A stretch of DNA of 42,480 nucleotides from an uncultured Collinsella sp. (lineage in GTDB: Bacteria > Actinomycetota > Coriobacteriia > Coriobacteriales > Coriobacteriaceae): contig CAMQHT010000016.1 in NCBI GenBank assembly GCA_947001705.1, positions 1-42,480 on the forward strand, given 5' to 3'. Both the position numbers and the translations under genes were made by a program. The notes beneath the pieces were generated by a model, which worked only from the letters and a program-made list of their open reading frames with translations, did not search any database and was not told the origin of the DNA. Shown in pieces: positions 23,751 through 31,984 of the stretch; position 1 is the first letter of the stretch; each line of letters opens with the position of its first letter.

Positions 23751-24782
23751 GTGGACATGGTGAGGGGCAGCTTGATGCACGCGGCTCGGTTAGGTGCTGG
23801 GACCGCAGCGGTCATCGCCGTTTTGGGCCTGAGCGGATGCGCGTTCAACCCGCTGTCTACGTTCACGACTCCCACGATCGACCAGATCGAGTACGAGACC
23901 GTCACGCCCGCGGTGTCGGATGATGCCCTGGTCACCCCCGGTACCCTGACGGTTGCCCTCGATACCTCCGATGCGCCGCAGGCCATGCAGGGCGCTGACG
24001 GCGAGCTCACGGGGTATGCAGTCGACGCTGCCCGCGCCCTCGCAAGCCGCATGGGCCTTAAGGTCGCCTTTGTCGATGCGTCCTCGGCAGGTTCCGCGCT
24101 CGGTGACAAAAAGGCTGATATCTTTATCGGCGAGATCAACTCCACGGATGGGGACGTTAGCTCGCTCGGCACCTGCCTGTACGATGCCGCTTCCGTGTTC
24201 GGTAAAACCAGCGATGGTGGGTCGCTGAGCGTTTCCACCGATACCCTTAACACGTCTACTCTGGGTATCCAGATGTCCTCGGCCTCGCAGGAGGCGCTTG
24301 CTAAGCAGAGCATCACCGCCAACCAAAAGACTTACTCCAACATCAACGAGTGCTTTGAGGCGCTCGAGTCCGGCGAGGTCGACTATGTGATCTGCGACTC
24401 CACGGCCGGCGGCTACCTTGCACGCCTGATGAGCGAGATCTCCTATGTCGGTGCGCTCGAGGCGCCCTCGACGCTTGGTGTTGCAGGCCTTTCGTCCAAT
24501 GACGAACTGTGTCGTGCCGTGAGCGATGCCCTCGACGGTATTACGGCCGACGGCACGCTCGAGGCGGTCCACTGCGTCTGGTACGGCACGATGCCCTACG
24601 ACCTCACCACTAAGACGGTTTCGGGCGCTAACGTGCAGCCGGGCGACTCTGAGTCCAGTGAGACCACGTCTTCCGGCAGTGAGTCCTCCGATTCCAACAA
24701 TGAGACCGCATCCTCCGAGGACAAATCGTCCAGCCAGGAAGGCACCATCACCGACGACGACATTAACAAGCTTAATAGCTAG
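23751..24782 (+). CDS. Family 3 solute-binding lipoprotein (orphan)
   Basis: A 343-residue secreted lipoprotein. A signal peptide ends in the lipobox LSGC (Cys30 from this start). Mature residues match SBP_bac_3 domains of amino-acid ABC importers: TLTVALDTSDAPQAM, ELTGYAVDAARALASRMGL, then KADIFIGEINSTD. A Ser/Thr/Asp/Glu-rich tail of about 50 residues ends the protein, unusual for a binding protein. Starts at GTG 23751, ATG 23757 and ATG 23775 are all possible. The open frame continues upstream to 23376 but that part lacks signal-peptide sense. No permease or ATPase gene is adjacent, so it either serves a distant transporter or has a sensing role. Confidence 0.85.
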   Translation: MDMVRGSLMHAARLGAGTAAVIAVLGLSGCAFNPLSTFTTPTIDQIEYETVTPAVSDDALVTPGTLTVALDTSDAPQAMQGADGELTGYAVDAARALASRMGLKVAFVDASSAGSALGDKKADIFIGEINSTDGDVSSLGTCLYDAASVFGKTSDGGSLSVSTDTLNTSTLGIQMSSASQEALAKQSITANQKTYSNINECFEALESGEVDYVICDSTAGGYLARLMSEISYVGALEAPSTLGVAGLSSNDELCRAVSDALDGITADGTLEAVHCVWYGTMPYDLTTKTVSGANVQPGDSESSETTSSGSESSDSNNETASSEDKSSSQEGTITDDDINKLNS

Positions 24783-24800
24783 TTATTGCTAGGGGTGGTG

Positions 24801-24819
24801 TCTCCTATGCGCTAGGAGA
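24801..24819. repeat. Short palindrome after solute-binding protein gene
   Basis: TCTCCTA (24801-24807) pairs with TAGGAGA (24813-24819), with partial outer pairing of AGGGG and CCCCT. It precedes the stronger terminator at 24849. Confidence 0.4.
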
Positions 24820-24848
24820 GATGCCCCTTCACGGTTTCAACACGCACT

Positions 24849-24882
24849 GCCGGGCTTCCCCAATAGGGGAGCCCGGCTTTTT
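24849..24882 (+). terminator. Intrinsic terminator of solute-binding protein gene
   Basis: GCCGGGC (24849-24855) pairs with GCCCGGC (24871-24877), with inner CCCC/GGGG pairing, followed by TTTTT. The rest of the 24783-25099 gap holds a hairpin CGCACTTT/AAAGTGCG at 24955-24978 and the presumed hpf promoter, which is not clear by eye. Confidence 0.85.
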
Positions 24883-25099
24883 CATCTCTATAAAACCAGC
24901 AGGTCAAAGCCAATTTTCGGGACCAAATACAAAGTCGCCGGCTCCCTCCTATAGCGCACTTTGCCACAGAAAAGTGCGAGACTTCGGTATGCGGTATCAA
25001 GCAATCGTTATTCGGGTCTTTGGGAATCCGCGTGATTAAATGCACGGCAATGGGTACATAGCCAGTACAGTAAGTCCCCGAGGCAGATTGGAGCCACGT

Positions 25100-25684
25100 A
25101 TGGATATCAAGGTTTCTGGACGCAAGACGACGGTAACCGATGCTCTGCGTGCGCATGTGGATGAGAAGATCGGCGAGGCGCTCAAGGTTTTCGATATCGA
25201 GCCCATGACGGTCGACGTTGTACTTCGCTATGAGAAGAACCCCTCGAACCCCAACCCGGCAATCGTCGAGGTTACGGTTCGTGCCCGCGGTTCGGTGATT
25301 CGCGTTGCCGAGCACGGTGCAGATATGTACGCCGCCATCGACCTCTCCGCCGATAAGGTCACCCGCCAGCTGCGTAAGTTCAAGACCAAGGTCGTGGACA
25401 ACCGCCAGGGCGGTGCCAGCGCCGCGGATGTCGCGCCGGTCGAGCGCGTCGAGGATCTGGCCGACCTGCTGCTGCCCGAGGAGGAGGACGACCTGCTCGT
25501 CCGCGAGAAGGTTATCGACGTCACCCCGATGACTGAGGAGCAGGCGCTGGTGCAGACCGATCTGCTGGGCCACGACTTCTACGTGTTCGAGAACGCGACG
25601 ACCGGTCTCATCAATGTGGTGTATCACCGTAAGAATGGTGGATATGGCATCATCAAGCCCCGCATCGAAACACTTGACGAGTAA
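25100..25684 (+). CDS. hpf: Ribosome hibernation-promoting factor, long form
   Basis: A 194-residue long-form HPF. Residues 1-105 are the S30AE domain that sits in the decoding region of the 30S subunit (MDIKVSGRKTTVTDALRAHV). Residues of about 135-194 are the C-terminal dimerisation domain (DLLGHDFYVFENATTGLINV, then YHRKNGGYGIIKP) that pairs ribosomes into inactive 100S particles. ATG 25100 follows TTGGAG; upstream in-frame sequence lacks family similarity. Monocistronic, ending at a strong terminator. Confidence 0.95.
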   Translation: MDIKVSGRKTTVTDALRAHVDEKIGEALKVFDIEPMTVDVVLRYEKNPSNPNPAIVEVTVRARGSVIRVAEHGADMYAAIDLSADKVTRQLRKFKTKVVDNRQGGASAADVAPVERVEDLADLLLPEEEDDLLVREKVIDVTPMTEEQALVQTDLLGHDFYVFENATTGLINVVYHRKNGGYGIIKPRIETLDE

Positions 25685-25689
25685 AATAC

Positions 25690-25745
25690 GTTAACTTGCA
25701 TGAGTTAACGGTTGGCGGCCATCCCATGCGGGTGGCCGCCTTTTT
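25690..25745 (+). terminator. Terminator of hpf, preceded by GTTAACT palindrome
   Basis: GGCGGCCA (25714-25721) pairs with TGGCCGCC (25733-25740), followed by TTTTT. A separate GTTAACT/AGTTAAC palindrome lies at 25690-25709. Confidence 0.9.
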
Positions 25746-25763
25746 ACGTAAGGAGTCGCTTTG

Positions 25764-26717
25764 ATGGACAAGGCCGCATCCGCCGGTCATTCGGACCGTT
25801 GCCGCATCGTCGTCGATACCTGCTGCGACTTTAGCCCCGAGGTCGCCGCGAACCTCGATGTCGATATCTTGGGTTTCCCCTTCATTATCGATGGCGAGGA
25901 GCGCACGGATGACATCTGGTCGAGCATCACACCCAAGGAGTTCTACGACCGCATGCGCGCCGGTGCCCGCGTGTCCACCTCGGCTGTGTCGCTCGGTCGC
26001 TATATCGAGTTCTTTACCGAGTGCGCCAAAGAGGGTACGCCCACGGTCTACCTGTGCTTTACCTCGGCGCTGTCGTCGAGCTACAACTCCGCGTGCCAGG
26101 CGGCGGACGCCGTGCGCGCCGAGTATCCCAACTTTGAGCTGTACGTGGTCGACAACGCTCTGCCCTGCGCGACCGGCGAGCTCCTGGCGCTCGAGGCCGT
26201 GCGCCAGCGCTCGGCGGGACTGACTGCTAAGCAGCTGGTCGACTGGGCAAACGAGGCCAAGACCTATGTCCACGGTTACTTTACGCTCGAGAGCTTTGAC
26301 GCGCTGGCTGCCGGCGGCCGCATTCCGCCCGCGGCGGCACAGCTCACGGCAAAGCTCGACGTCAAACCCGAGCTGTCCTACGACCTGGCCGGCTCGCTGT
26401 CGCTGATCGGCGTCAACCGCGGTCGCAAGAAGGCGCTCAAGTCCATTCTCAAGTCGTTCCGCGAGAACTATGTGCCCGATCGCACCATGCCCATCGCCAT
26501 TATGACGGCCGATGCCGAAAAGGACGGCGACTGGCTCGAAGCCGCCATCCGCAAGGAGGAGGGTTGCGCCGACGTCACGATCATTCGCAGCTCCGTGGGT
26601 CCCACCATTGGCTCGCACGTGGGCCCCGGCATGGTGGCCTGCGCGTTTTGGGGCAAGAACCGCGCCGACAAGGCGTCGCTTTCCGACCTCATCGCCCGCC
26701 GCGTGCGCGGTCAGTAG
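25764..26717 (+). CDS. DegV-family fatty-acid-binding protein
   Basis: A 317-residue DegV protein. The family pattern is visible: IVVDTCCDFSPE at the start, RVSTSAVSLGRY (Thr/Ser ligand site), TSALSSSYNSA, then LESFDALAAGGRI and the C-terminal IIRSSVGPTIGSHVGPG, which contacts the carboxylate. Members bind a fatty acid between two domains and, as FakB, can present it to the kinase FakA. The ATG at 25764 is preferred over the adjacent TTG 25761; AAGGAG lies eight bases upstream. No fakA is in the window. Confidence 0.93.
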   Translation: MDKAASAGHSDRCRIVVDTCCDFSPEVAANLDVDILGFPFIIDGEERTDDIWSSITPKEFYDRMRAGARVSTSAVSLGRYIEFFTECAKEGTPTVYLCFTSALSSSYNSACQAADAVRAEYPNFELYVVDNALPCATGELLALEAVRQRSAGLTAKQLVDWANEAKTYVHGYFTLESFDALAAGGRIPPAAAQLTAKLDVKPELSYDLAGSLSLIGVNRGRKKALKSILKSFRENYVPDRTMPIAIMTADAEKDGDWLEAAIRKEEGCADVTIIRSSVGPTIGSHVGPGMVACAFWGKNRADKASLSDLIARRVRGQ

Positions 26718-26815
26718 GCAAGTAACGCGGCCGTAATCGATCCCAACTCACAGCCCAAACGCTGGCACCGAGTACTCAACCTGGTAATAACACCCAACCC
26801 AAAAGGAAAGGTTTC

Positions 26816-27895
26816 ATGGCAAACAAGCTCTCTGTCGCATTTATCGGCACCGGAATCATGGGTGCCCCCATTGCCGGCCACATCCTGGATGCCGGCTATC
26901 CCGTCACGGTCAACAACCGCACTAAGTCCAAGGCGGCGGCGCTTATCGAGCGCGGTGCCGTCTGGGCCGATACGCCGGCAGATGCCGTGGCGAACGCCGA
27001 CGTCGTCTTTACCATGGTGGGCTATCCCTCCGAGGTCGAGGAGCTCTACCTGGCGGGCGACGGCCTGCTCGCGTGCACAAAGCCCGGCGCGGTGCTGATC
27101 GACCTCACCACGAGCTCGCCCGAGCTCGCCCGTGACATTGCCGAGGCTGCCCAGGTTTCCGGCCGCATGGCGTTTGACTGCCCCGTCACCGGCGGCGAGT
27201 CGGGTGCTATCGCCGGCACGCTCACGGCTATCGTTGGCGCCACCGAGAACGACATCGCTCCGGTCCGCGATATCCTTTCCACCTTTGCGGCCAACATCTG
27301 CTGCTTCGACGGCGCCGGCAAGGGCCAGGCTGCCAAGCTCGCCAACCAGGTGTCACTGGGCGCCTGCATGGTCGGCATGGCAGACGCCATGGCATTTGCC
27401 GAGCTGAGTGGCCTTGACCTGGAGAAGACCCGTCAGATGATCCTGGGCGGTACCGGCAAGTCCGGCGCCATGGAGAGCATGGCGCCCAAGGCGCTCGACG
27501 GCGACTACAAACCCGGCTTTATGGTCGAGCACTTCATTAAGGACCTGCGCCTGGCGCTCGCCTATGCCGACGACCGCGAGCTTGCGCTGCCCGGCGCCGA
27601 CGTGGCCTTTACGCTCTACGACATGCTCGACGCCATCGGTGGCGCCAAGCTGGGCACTCAGGCCATCTTGGTCCTCTACAAGGAGGAGGCCGATGCCATC
27701 GCCGCCGGTCTGGACTGGTCGCAGTATCGCCCCGAGGAGCACGGTGCCCACGAGGACGGTTGCGGTTGCGGCGAGCACGGCGAGGACCATGAGTGCGGTT
27801 GTGGCCATCACCACGGCGAGGACCACGAGTGCTGCGGCGGCCACGGCCATGACGACGGCCACGAGTGCTGCTGTGGCCACCATCACGGGGAGTAG
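26816..27895 (+). CDS. 3-hydroxyisobutyrate dehydrogenase-like oxidoreductase with His/Cys-rich tail
   Basis: A 359-residue protein. The first ~300 residues are a normal beta-hydroxyacid dehydrogenase: NAD(P) motif GTGIMGAPIAGHI, substrate loop CPVTGGESGAIAGTL and catalytic Lys in GKGQAAKLANQVSLG. Related enzymes reduce tartronate semialdehyde or oxidise 3-hydroxyisobutyrate. Residues 307-359 (27734-27892) are quite different: 14 His and 9 Cys in 53 residues, arranged as imperfect repeats of GEDHEC and CGHHHGE. This looks like a soft-metal-binding tail for Ni, Zn or Cu. It has no counterpart in typical family members of about 290-300 residues. AAAGG precedes the ATG. The next gene begins five bases after the stop. 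Confidence 0.9.
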   Translation: MANKLSVAFIGTGIMGAPIAGHILDAGYPVTVNNRTKSKAAALIERGAVWADTPADAVANADVVFTMVGYPSEVEELYLAGDGLLACTKPGAVLIDLTTSSPELARDIAEAAQVSGRMAFDCPVTGGESGAIAGTLTAIVGATENDIAPVRDILSTFAANICCFDGAGKGQAAKLANQVSLGACMVGMADAMAFAELSGLDLEKTRQMILGGTGKSGAMESMAPKALDGDYKPGFMVEHFIKDLRLALAYADDRELALPGADVAFTLYDMLDAIGGAKLGTQAILVLYKEEADAIAAGLDWSQYRPEEHGAHEDGCGCGEHGEDHECGCGHHHGEDHECCGGHGHDDGHECCCGHHHGE

Positions 27896-27900
27896 CGCCC

Positions 27901-28329
27901 ATGAGCTGGACGTTCGTGGTGCTTGCGCTGGTGCTCTTTCTCTTTGCGATCTACATCGGCTTTCTGTGCGGCCAGTGGGCGTGCGAAAAGCGTGTCATCA
28001 CCAAGCGCGACTACTGGATTGCCAACTTTGCAGGAGCGGCGGCAGTCGTCCTGCTGACCTGGGTGTTCTCGCTGTTCCCGCTGGTGCAGTTTGCGCCGAT
28101 CGGCTGGCTCGGTGGCTTTATCGCCGGCCTTAAGATGAGCTTTGGCGAGTCCGTCGGTCCGTGGCGCAAGCACGACGAGGTCTTTAACGTCAACAAGGCT
28201 CATCGAGCCGCCGCCGACGCGGGCGATGCCGAGGAACGCCGCCGTGCACGTCGCAATGGCGCGGCCGACCGACAGCTCATCTCGGTCACCGATGACAGCA
28301 AGGGTGCTGGCAAGCACGCCAAAAAATAA
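27901..28329 (+). CDS. Small membrane protein of unknown function
   Basis: A 142-residue protein with an N-terminal transmembrane helix (WTFVVLALVLFLFAIYIGF), a short basic loop (KRVITKRDY) and two more hydrophobic segments up to about residue 80. The C-terminal 60 residues are soluble and rich in Ala, Arg and Lys. ATG 27901 has GGGGAG eight bases upstream, overlapping the end of the preceding gene. It sits in the run 26816-30135 with short gaps. No family was recognised. Confidence 0.75.
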   Translation: MSWTFVVLALVLFLFAIYIGFLCGQWACEKRVITKRDYWIANFAGAAAVVLLTWVFSLFPLVQFAPIGWLGGFIAGLKMSFGESVGPWRKHDEVFNVNKAHRAAADAGDAEERRRARRNGAADRQLISVTDDSKGAGKHAKK

Positions 28330-28344
28330 AAAGAAGAGGTAACT

Positions 28345-29043
28345 ATGGCAGAAAACAAAGACGAACAGCTCACCGACGAGGAGCTGGCACAGCTCCAGCT
28401 GGCAGAGGAGAACGAGAACGCCGTCGATCGACTGGTCCAGGAGCTCGGCTGCCCCACGCGCCGCATCCGCCAGTTTGCCGCCCGCGTGCTGCACCTGCTT
28501 GCCGAGCGCGATCCGCAGCGCGTCGAGCCCTGCGTACCCGCGCTGATCGAGGCGCTCGACCGCCCCGAGGCGCAGACCCGCTGGGAGGCCCTCGATGCCC
28601 TGACGGCGCTCGCCACCACCTGCCCCGAGCAGATGGAGGACGCCTTTGAGGGCGCCGAGACCGCGCTGTTCGACGAGATTTCCTCCACGCTGCGCTATGC
28701 CGCCTTCCGCCTGCTGTGCGTGTGGGGCGCCACGAGTGTCGAGCGTTCGCGCGAGGCTTGGCCCATCCTGGACGAGGCCATCCAGTGCTACCACGGCGAC
28801 CTTGAGTATCGCGATATGCTCGGGTGCCTGTACGAGTTTGGCCAGGGCGAGATCGACGCCGAGGTCGCCGAGAAGCTCGCGCTGCGCCTTAAGTTCGATG
28901 CCGAGAACGGCAAGGGTAGCTATCTCAAAGCCCGTTCGAGCGAGATTTGCGAAATGCTTGTTAAACGCTTTGACTTGGATCTCTCCAAAAAGAAGAAGCG
29001 TGCTAGCGTTAAAAAATCTGACGACGCCGAAAACGAGGAGTAA
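28345..29043 (+). CDS. HEAT-repeat-like protein of unknown function
   Basis: A 232-residue soluble acidic protein. The middle shows helix pairs in the style of HEAT repeats (TRRIRQFAARVLHLLAERDP, VEPCVPALIEALDRPEAQTR, WEALDALTALATTCPEQ), suggesting an alpha-solenoid for protein binding. A basic Lys-rich stretch (KKKKRASVKK) lies near the C-terminus. AAGAGG precedes the ATG. The gene is 15 bp after the membrane protein and six bp before the isocitrate dehydrogenase gene, so co-transcription is likely. No catalytic motif is visible. Confidence 0.75.
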   Translation: MAENKDEQLTDEELAQLQLAEENENAVDRLVQELGCPTRRIRQFAARVLHLLAERDPQRVEPCVPALIEALDRPEAQTRWEALDALTALATTCPEQMEDAFEGAETALFDEISSTLRYAAFRLLCVWGATSVERSREAWPILDEAIQCYHGDLEYRDMLGCLYEFGQGEIDAEVAEKLALRLKFDAENGKGSYLKARSSEICEMLVKRFDLDLSKKKKRASVKKSDDAENEE

Positions 29044-29049
29044 CAGATT

Positions 29050-30135
29050 ATGGCGCACGATGTAGTCCTGATTCCCGGTGACGGTATCGGTCCCGAGATT
29101 ACGCGGGCCATGCGCCGCGTGGTCGAGGCCGCCGGTGTCCAGATCAATTGGAACGTCCAGGAGGCCGGTGCCAGCGTCATGGACGAGTTTGGCACGCCGC
29201 TGCCCCAGCACGTGCTCGACGCGGTCGCCGAGACCAAGGTTGCCATCAAGGGTCCCATCACCACGCCGGTCGGCACGGGTTTCCGCAGCGTTAACGTCGC
29301 CCTGCGCAAGCATTTTGACCTGTACGCCTGCGTGCGCCCCTGCCTGTCGCAGCCGGGCGACGGCTCGCGCTTCCGCGACGTCGACCTGGTCATCGTGCGC
29401 GAGAACACCGAGGACCTCTACGCCGGCATCGAGTTCGATGAGGGCACTGCCGAGGTCGAGGAGCTCTCGCAGCTCGTTGAGCGCTCGGGCCAGAAGACCT
29501 TTGCCGCCGATTCCGCCATTTCAATTAAGCCCATCTCCATCGCCAAGAGCCGCCGTATTGTGGAGTACGCCTTTGAGTACGCCCGCCGCTGCGGCCGCAA
29601 AAAGGTGACGGCCGTGCATAAGGCCAACATCATGAAGGCGACCGACGGCCTGTTCCTGCGCGTGGCGCGCGAGGTGGCCGCCAACTATCCCGATATCGAG
29701 TTCAACGACAAGATCGTTGACGCTACCTGCATGGGCCTGGTCCAGAACCCCAACGACTTCGATGTCCTGGTGCTGCCCAACCTGTACGGCGACATCGTGA
29801 GCGACCTGTGCGCCGGTCTGGTAGGCGGCTTAGGCATGGCCCCCGGCTCCAACATCGGTGCCGAGTGCGCCATCTTCGAGGCAACGCACGGCTCTGCGCC
29901 CGATATCGCTGGCCAGGATATCGCCAACCCCACGGCCGAGATTCTCTCTGCTGCGATGATGCTCGATCACCTGGGCGAGAACGACGCTGCCAATCGCATC
30001 CGTGCCGCCGTGTCTGCCACGCTCGACGAGGGCGAGCAGGTTACCGGTGACGTGCGTCGTGCCCAGACCGGCTCCGTCGAGGGGGCCGTGGGCACGCAGG
30101 CCTTTGCCGATGCCGTTATCGCGCGCCTGGCCTAA
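29050..30135 (+). CDS. NAD-type isocitrate dehydrogenase
   Basis: A 361-residue beta-decarboxylating dehydrogenase. IPGDGIGPEI opens the fold, RSVNVALRKHFDLYACVRP carries the S-x-N-x-x-L-R isocitrate-binding pattern, RENTEDLYAGIE follows, and the Lys/Asp metal site is in VTAVHKANIMK and DATCM. The length and motif favour the NAD-dependent isocitrate dehydrogenase branch (as in IDH3) over isopropylmalate dehydrogenase, and no leucine genes are near. It would make 2-oxoglutarate from isocitrate for glutamate synthesis. The ribosome site GAGGAG lies in the end of the HEAT gene. A terminator follows at 30195. Confidence 0.88.
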   Translation: MAHDVVLIPGDGIGPEITRAMRRVVEAAGVQINWNVQEAGASVMDEFGTPLPQHVLDAVAETKVAIKGPITTPVGTGFRSVNVALRKHFDLYACVRPCLSQPGDGSRFRDVDLVIVRENTEDLYAGIEFDEGTAEVEELSQLVERSGQKTFAADSAISIKPISIAKSRRIVEYAFEYARRCGRKKVTAVHKANIMKATDGLFLRVAREVAANYPDIEFNDKIVDATCMGLVQNPNDFDVLVLPNLYGDIVSDLCAGLVGGLGMAPGSNIGAECAIFEATHGSAPDIAGQDIANPTAEILSAAMMLDHLGENDAANRIRAAVSATLDEGEQVTGDVRRAQTGSVEGAVGTQAFADAVIARLA

Positions 30136-30194
30136 GACATGCAGGCTGCAAATGCCTAAATAGTACTTAAGTGTTTGCGTATAACCTAAGAATC

Positions 30195-30223
30195 AATACG
30201 CCCGGCACTCTGTCGGGCGTATT
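30195..30223 (+). terminator. Hairpin terminator after isocitrate dehydrogenase gene
   Basis: AATACGCCCG (30195-30204) pairs perfectly with CGGGCGTATT (30214-30223). The following tract (CTATTGAGG) is only weakly T-rich. Confidence 0.7.
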
Positions 30224-30261
30224 CTATTGAGGACTATGTTTCCTAACAAGGAGTAACTGAT

Positions 30262-31356
30262 ATGGGTCTGATTCAAAAGAAGGACGAGAAGGACGAGATC
30301 GACGGCATCCAGATCATCGAGCGCGGCGAAGGCCCCGACGGTGACGAGGACGAGAAGATCGATCTGGTCGCCGGCACGTCTGCCGAGCATATTGCTGCCG
30401 GTACGACGGCCGAGGAGGAGGACGCCCGTCTGGAGGCTCAGATTGCCGCGGATGCCGCTGACGAGAATTTGATGCCCGAGGCCCAAGATGAGGACGACGA
30501 TATCCTGGGTTCCGACGAAGACGACCACGCATCCAAGCACAAGAAGATGATGATCGCCGCCTTCGTGGTTGCCGTCGTTATCGCGGCCGTGGTCGGCTTC
30601 TTTATTGGCAATGGCGGCTTTGGCGGCAAGGGTGTCGGCTCGGCTACCCTCACCGAGGACCAGCTCGATTCGACCGTGGCAAGCTATAGCTACAACGGCA
30701 AGAAGAGCGATATCACCGCGCGCGAGGCCATCGAGAGCCAGTACAGCCTCGATACCGTCAAGGATAGCGACGGCAACTACACCGCTCCTTCTGCCGACGT
30801 CATCCTGTCCTACGTGCGCAACAAGATTCTGCTCGATGCTGCCGAGGACGAGGGCATTACCGTCTCTTCTAAGGAGATGAAGAAGTACGCCGAGGATTCC
30901 ATCGGCACCTCCGACTACAAGACCATGGCAAAACAGTACGGCGTGTCCAAGGACCAGGCCAAGCAGATCGTCCGCCAGTCCGCGACGCTGCAGAAGCTCT
31001 ACAAGAAGAAGGTCGGCGACACCTCCGCAAGCATGCCGACCGCCCCGACCGAGCCTGCTGACGGCAACGAGGAGACCGCGAGCAAGGATTACGCCGACTA
31101 CATCATCAACCTTGCCGGCGACGAGTGGGATAGCTCAAAGGGCACTTGGAAGGATGCCGACAGCACCTATGCCAAGGCCTTTGCCGATGATGCCTTTACG
31201 GCCGATAGCGCAACCTATAAGCAGGCAATGACCGCCTACTACACTGCCTATCAGCAGTATTCCTCGCAGGCTTCGAGCGCCAGCTCCAAGTGGACCGAGT
31301 ACGCTAACGGTCTCTACGCCAAGGCCAACATCAGCATCTACGGCCTGTTTGCTTAA
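30262..31356 (+). CDS. Membrane-anchored SurA-N-like protein
   Basis: A 364-residue protein. Residues 1-93 are cytoplasmic and very acidic (EEEDARLEAQIAADAADEN). One transmembrane helix (MMIAAFVVAVVIAAVVGFFIG) lies near residues 95-115. The external part has the helix pattern of SurA/trigger-factor-like N-terminal domains (ADVILSYVRNKILLDAAEDE, then ITVSSKEMKKYAEDS), without a parvulin or cyclophilin catalytic domain. It might act as an extracytoplasmic chaperone or holdase; this is inference. AAGGAG precedes the ATG. It ends at a strong terminator. Confidence 0.8.
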   Translation: MGLIQKKDEKDEIDGIQIIERGEGPDGDEDEKIDLVAGTSAEHIAAGTTAEEEDARLEAQIAADAADENLMPEAQDEDDDILGSDEDDHASKHKKMMIAAFVVAVVIAAVVGFFIGNGGFGGKGVGSATLTEDQLDSTVASYSYNGKKSDITAREAIESQYSLDTVKDSDGNYTAPSADVILSYVRNKILLDAAEDEGITVSSKEMKKYAEDSIGTSDYKTMAKQYGVSKDQAKQIVRQSATLQKLYKKKVGDTSASMPTAPTEPADGNEETASKDYADYIINLAGDEWDSSKGTWKDADSTYAKAFADDAFTADSATYKQAMTAYYTAYQQYSSQASSASSKWTEYANGLYAKANISIYGLFA

Positions 31357-31399
31357 AGGTTGCCCGAGCTTTCGAGCGCGAGGCCCAAATACCTGATTA

Positions 31400-31432
31400 A
31401 GCCCGCTAGAACGACGTTCTAGCGGGCTTTTT
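31400..31432 (+). terminator. Intrinsic terminator of the SurA-N-like gene
   Basis: AGCCCGCTAGAAC (31400-31412) pairs perfectly with GTTCTAGCGGGCT (31416-31428), followed by TTTTGTT. Confidence 0.92.
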
Positions 31433-31984
31433 GTTACCGAAACCACTGGGGTAGGACTTGCGCCCGCGCAAGTGCTTCATCGGGTCTCCCCAATTCATCT
31501 AGGAAAACGGCTGCAAACGATTGCAAATAACCGGTGAACGGTCAAAAACTACCGTTCACCGATAATTTCTAAACTGGTTCTAACTGGTATTAAGTCAAAA
31601 AGACCAATTCACAAATCTTCACAATGACCTGCATTTTTTCTACACGCCATTTTTAGCCACCCTGCGTTGTTTAGACACAAAAAAAGTTCCGATCTTTCGT
31701 CAAATCATTTCGAAACGGTTTCAAAACCGCAGGTAGAAGTGTTAATGAGCGGTAAACGGTCGATTTTTCACCGTGAACGGTGCAAAAACGTTTTACTGTA
31801 TGAATCAACGAAAGCAACCTCTTCTGTGGTGATATAGTGACAACAACACATCACGTGGTTACTACCAGTTGAGAGACCACTGGTCTTCAAAGAACGCTTT
31901 CCAAGAAGCTTTAAGGGCGAGTGCCCGCTGGCTTCCGAAAACTATCGGACTCAGATCGTACACACCTTCGGAAGGGAAATTTGA
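31433..31984 (+). promoter_or_regulatory. Long control region of the amino-sugar PTS operon
   Basis: About 550 bp without a gene, AT-rich. It carries five AACGGT half-sites: a perfect inverted pair CGGTGAACGGT/ACCGTTCACCG (31532-31561), GAAACGGTTTC (31712-31722), GGTAAACGGT (31751-31760) and the palindrome CACCGTGAACGGTG (31769-31782). ACTGGT occurs twice 10 bp apart at 31573 and 31583. A candidate -10 TATAGT is at 31833-31838 with no good -35. The TGGTTACTACCA operator at 31856-31867 and a GACCA/TGGTC palindrome (31875-31885) follow. The leader hairpin CTTCCGAA (31932-31939) with TTCGGAAG (31967-31974) covers part of the manX-type ribosome site. Confidence 0.6.
31856..31867. promoter_or_regulatory. 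NagR-type GntR operator, site 1
   Basis: TGGTTACTACCA has the TGGT-N4-ACCA form known for NagR/YvoA operators (TGGTCTAGACCA). It is identical to the site before agaS at 36148-36159. It lies just downstream of the possible -10 box, a position that suits repression. Confidence 0.65.

Noticed and set aside
27734..27892. Frameshift as the cause of the His/Cys-rich tail
   Set aside because: The tail consists of orderly repeats, stops normally, and its end carries the ribosome site of the next gene, so a frameshift is unlikely.
31530..31785. CRISPR-like repeats
   Set aside because: The repeated units are only 6-11 bp, in mixed orientation and irregularly spaced, with no cas genes.
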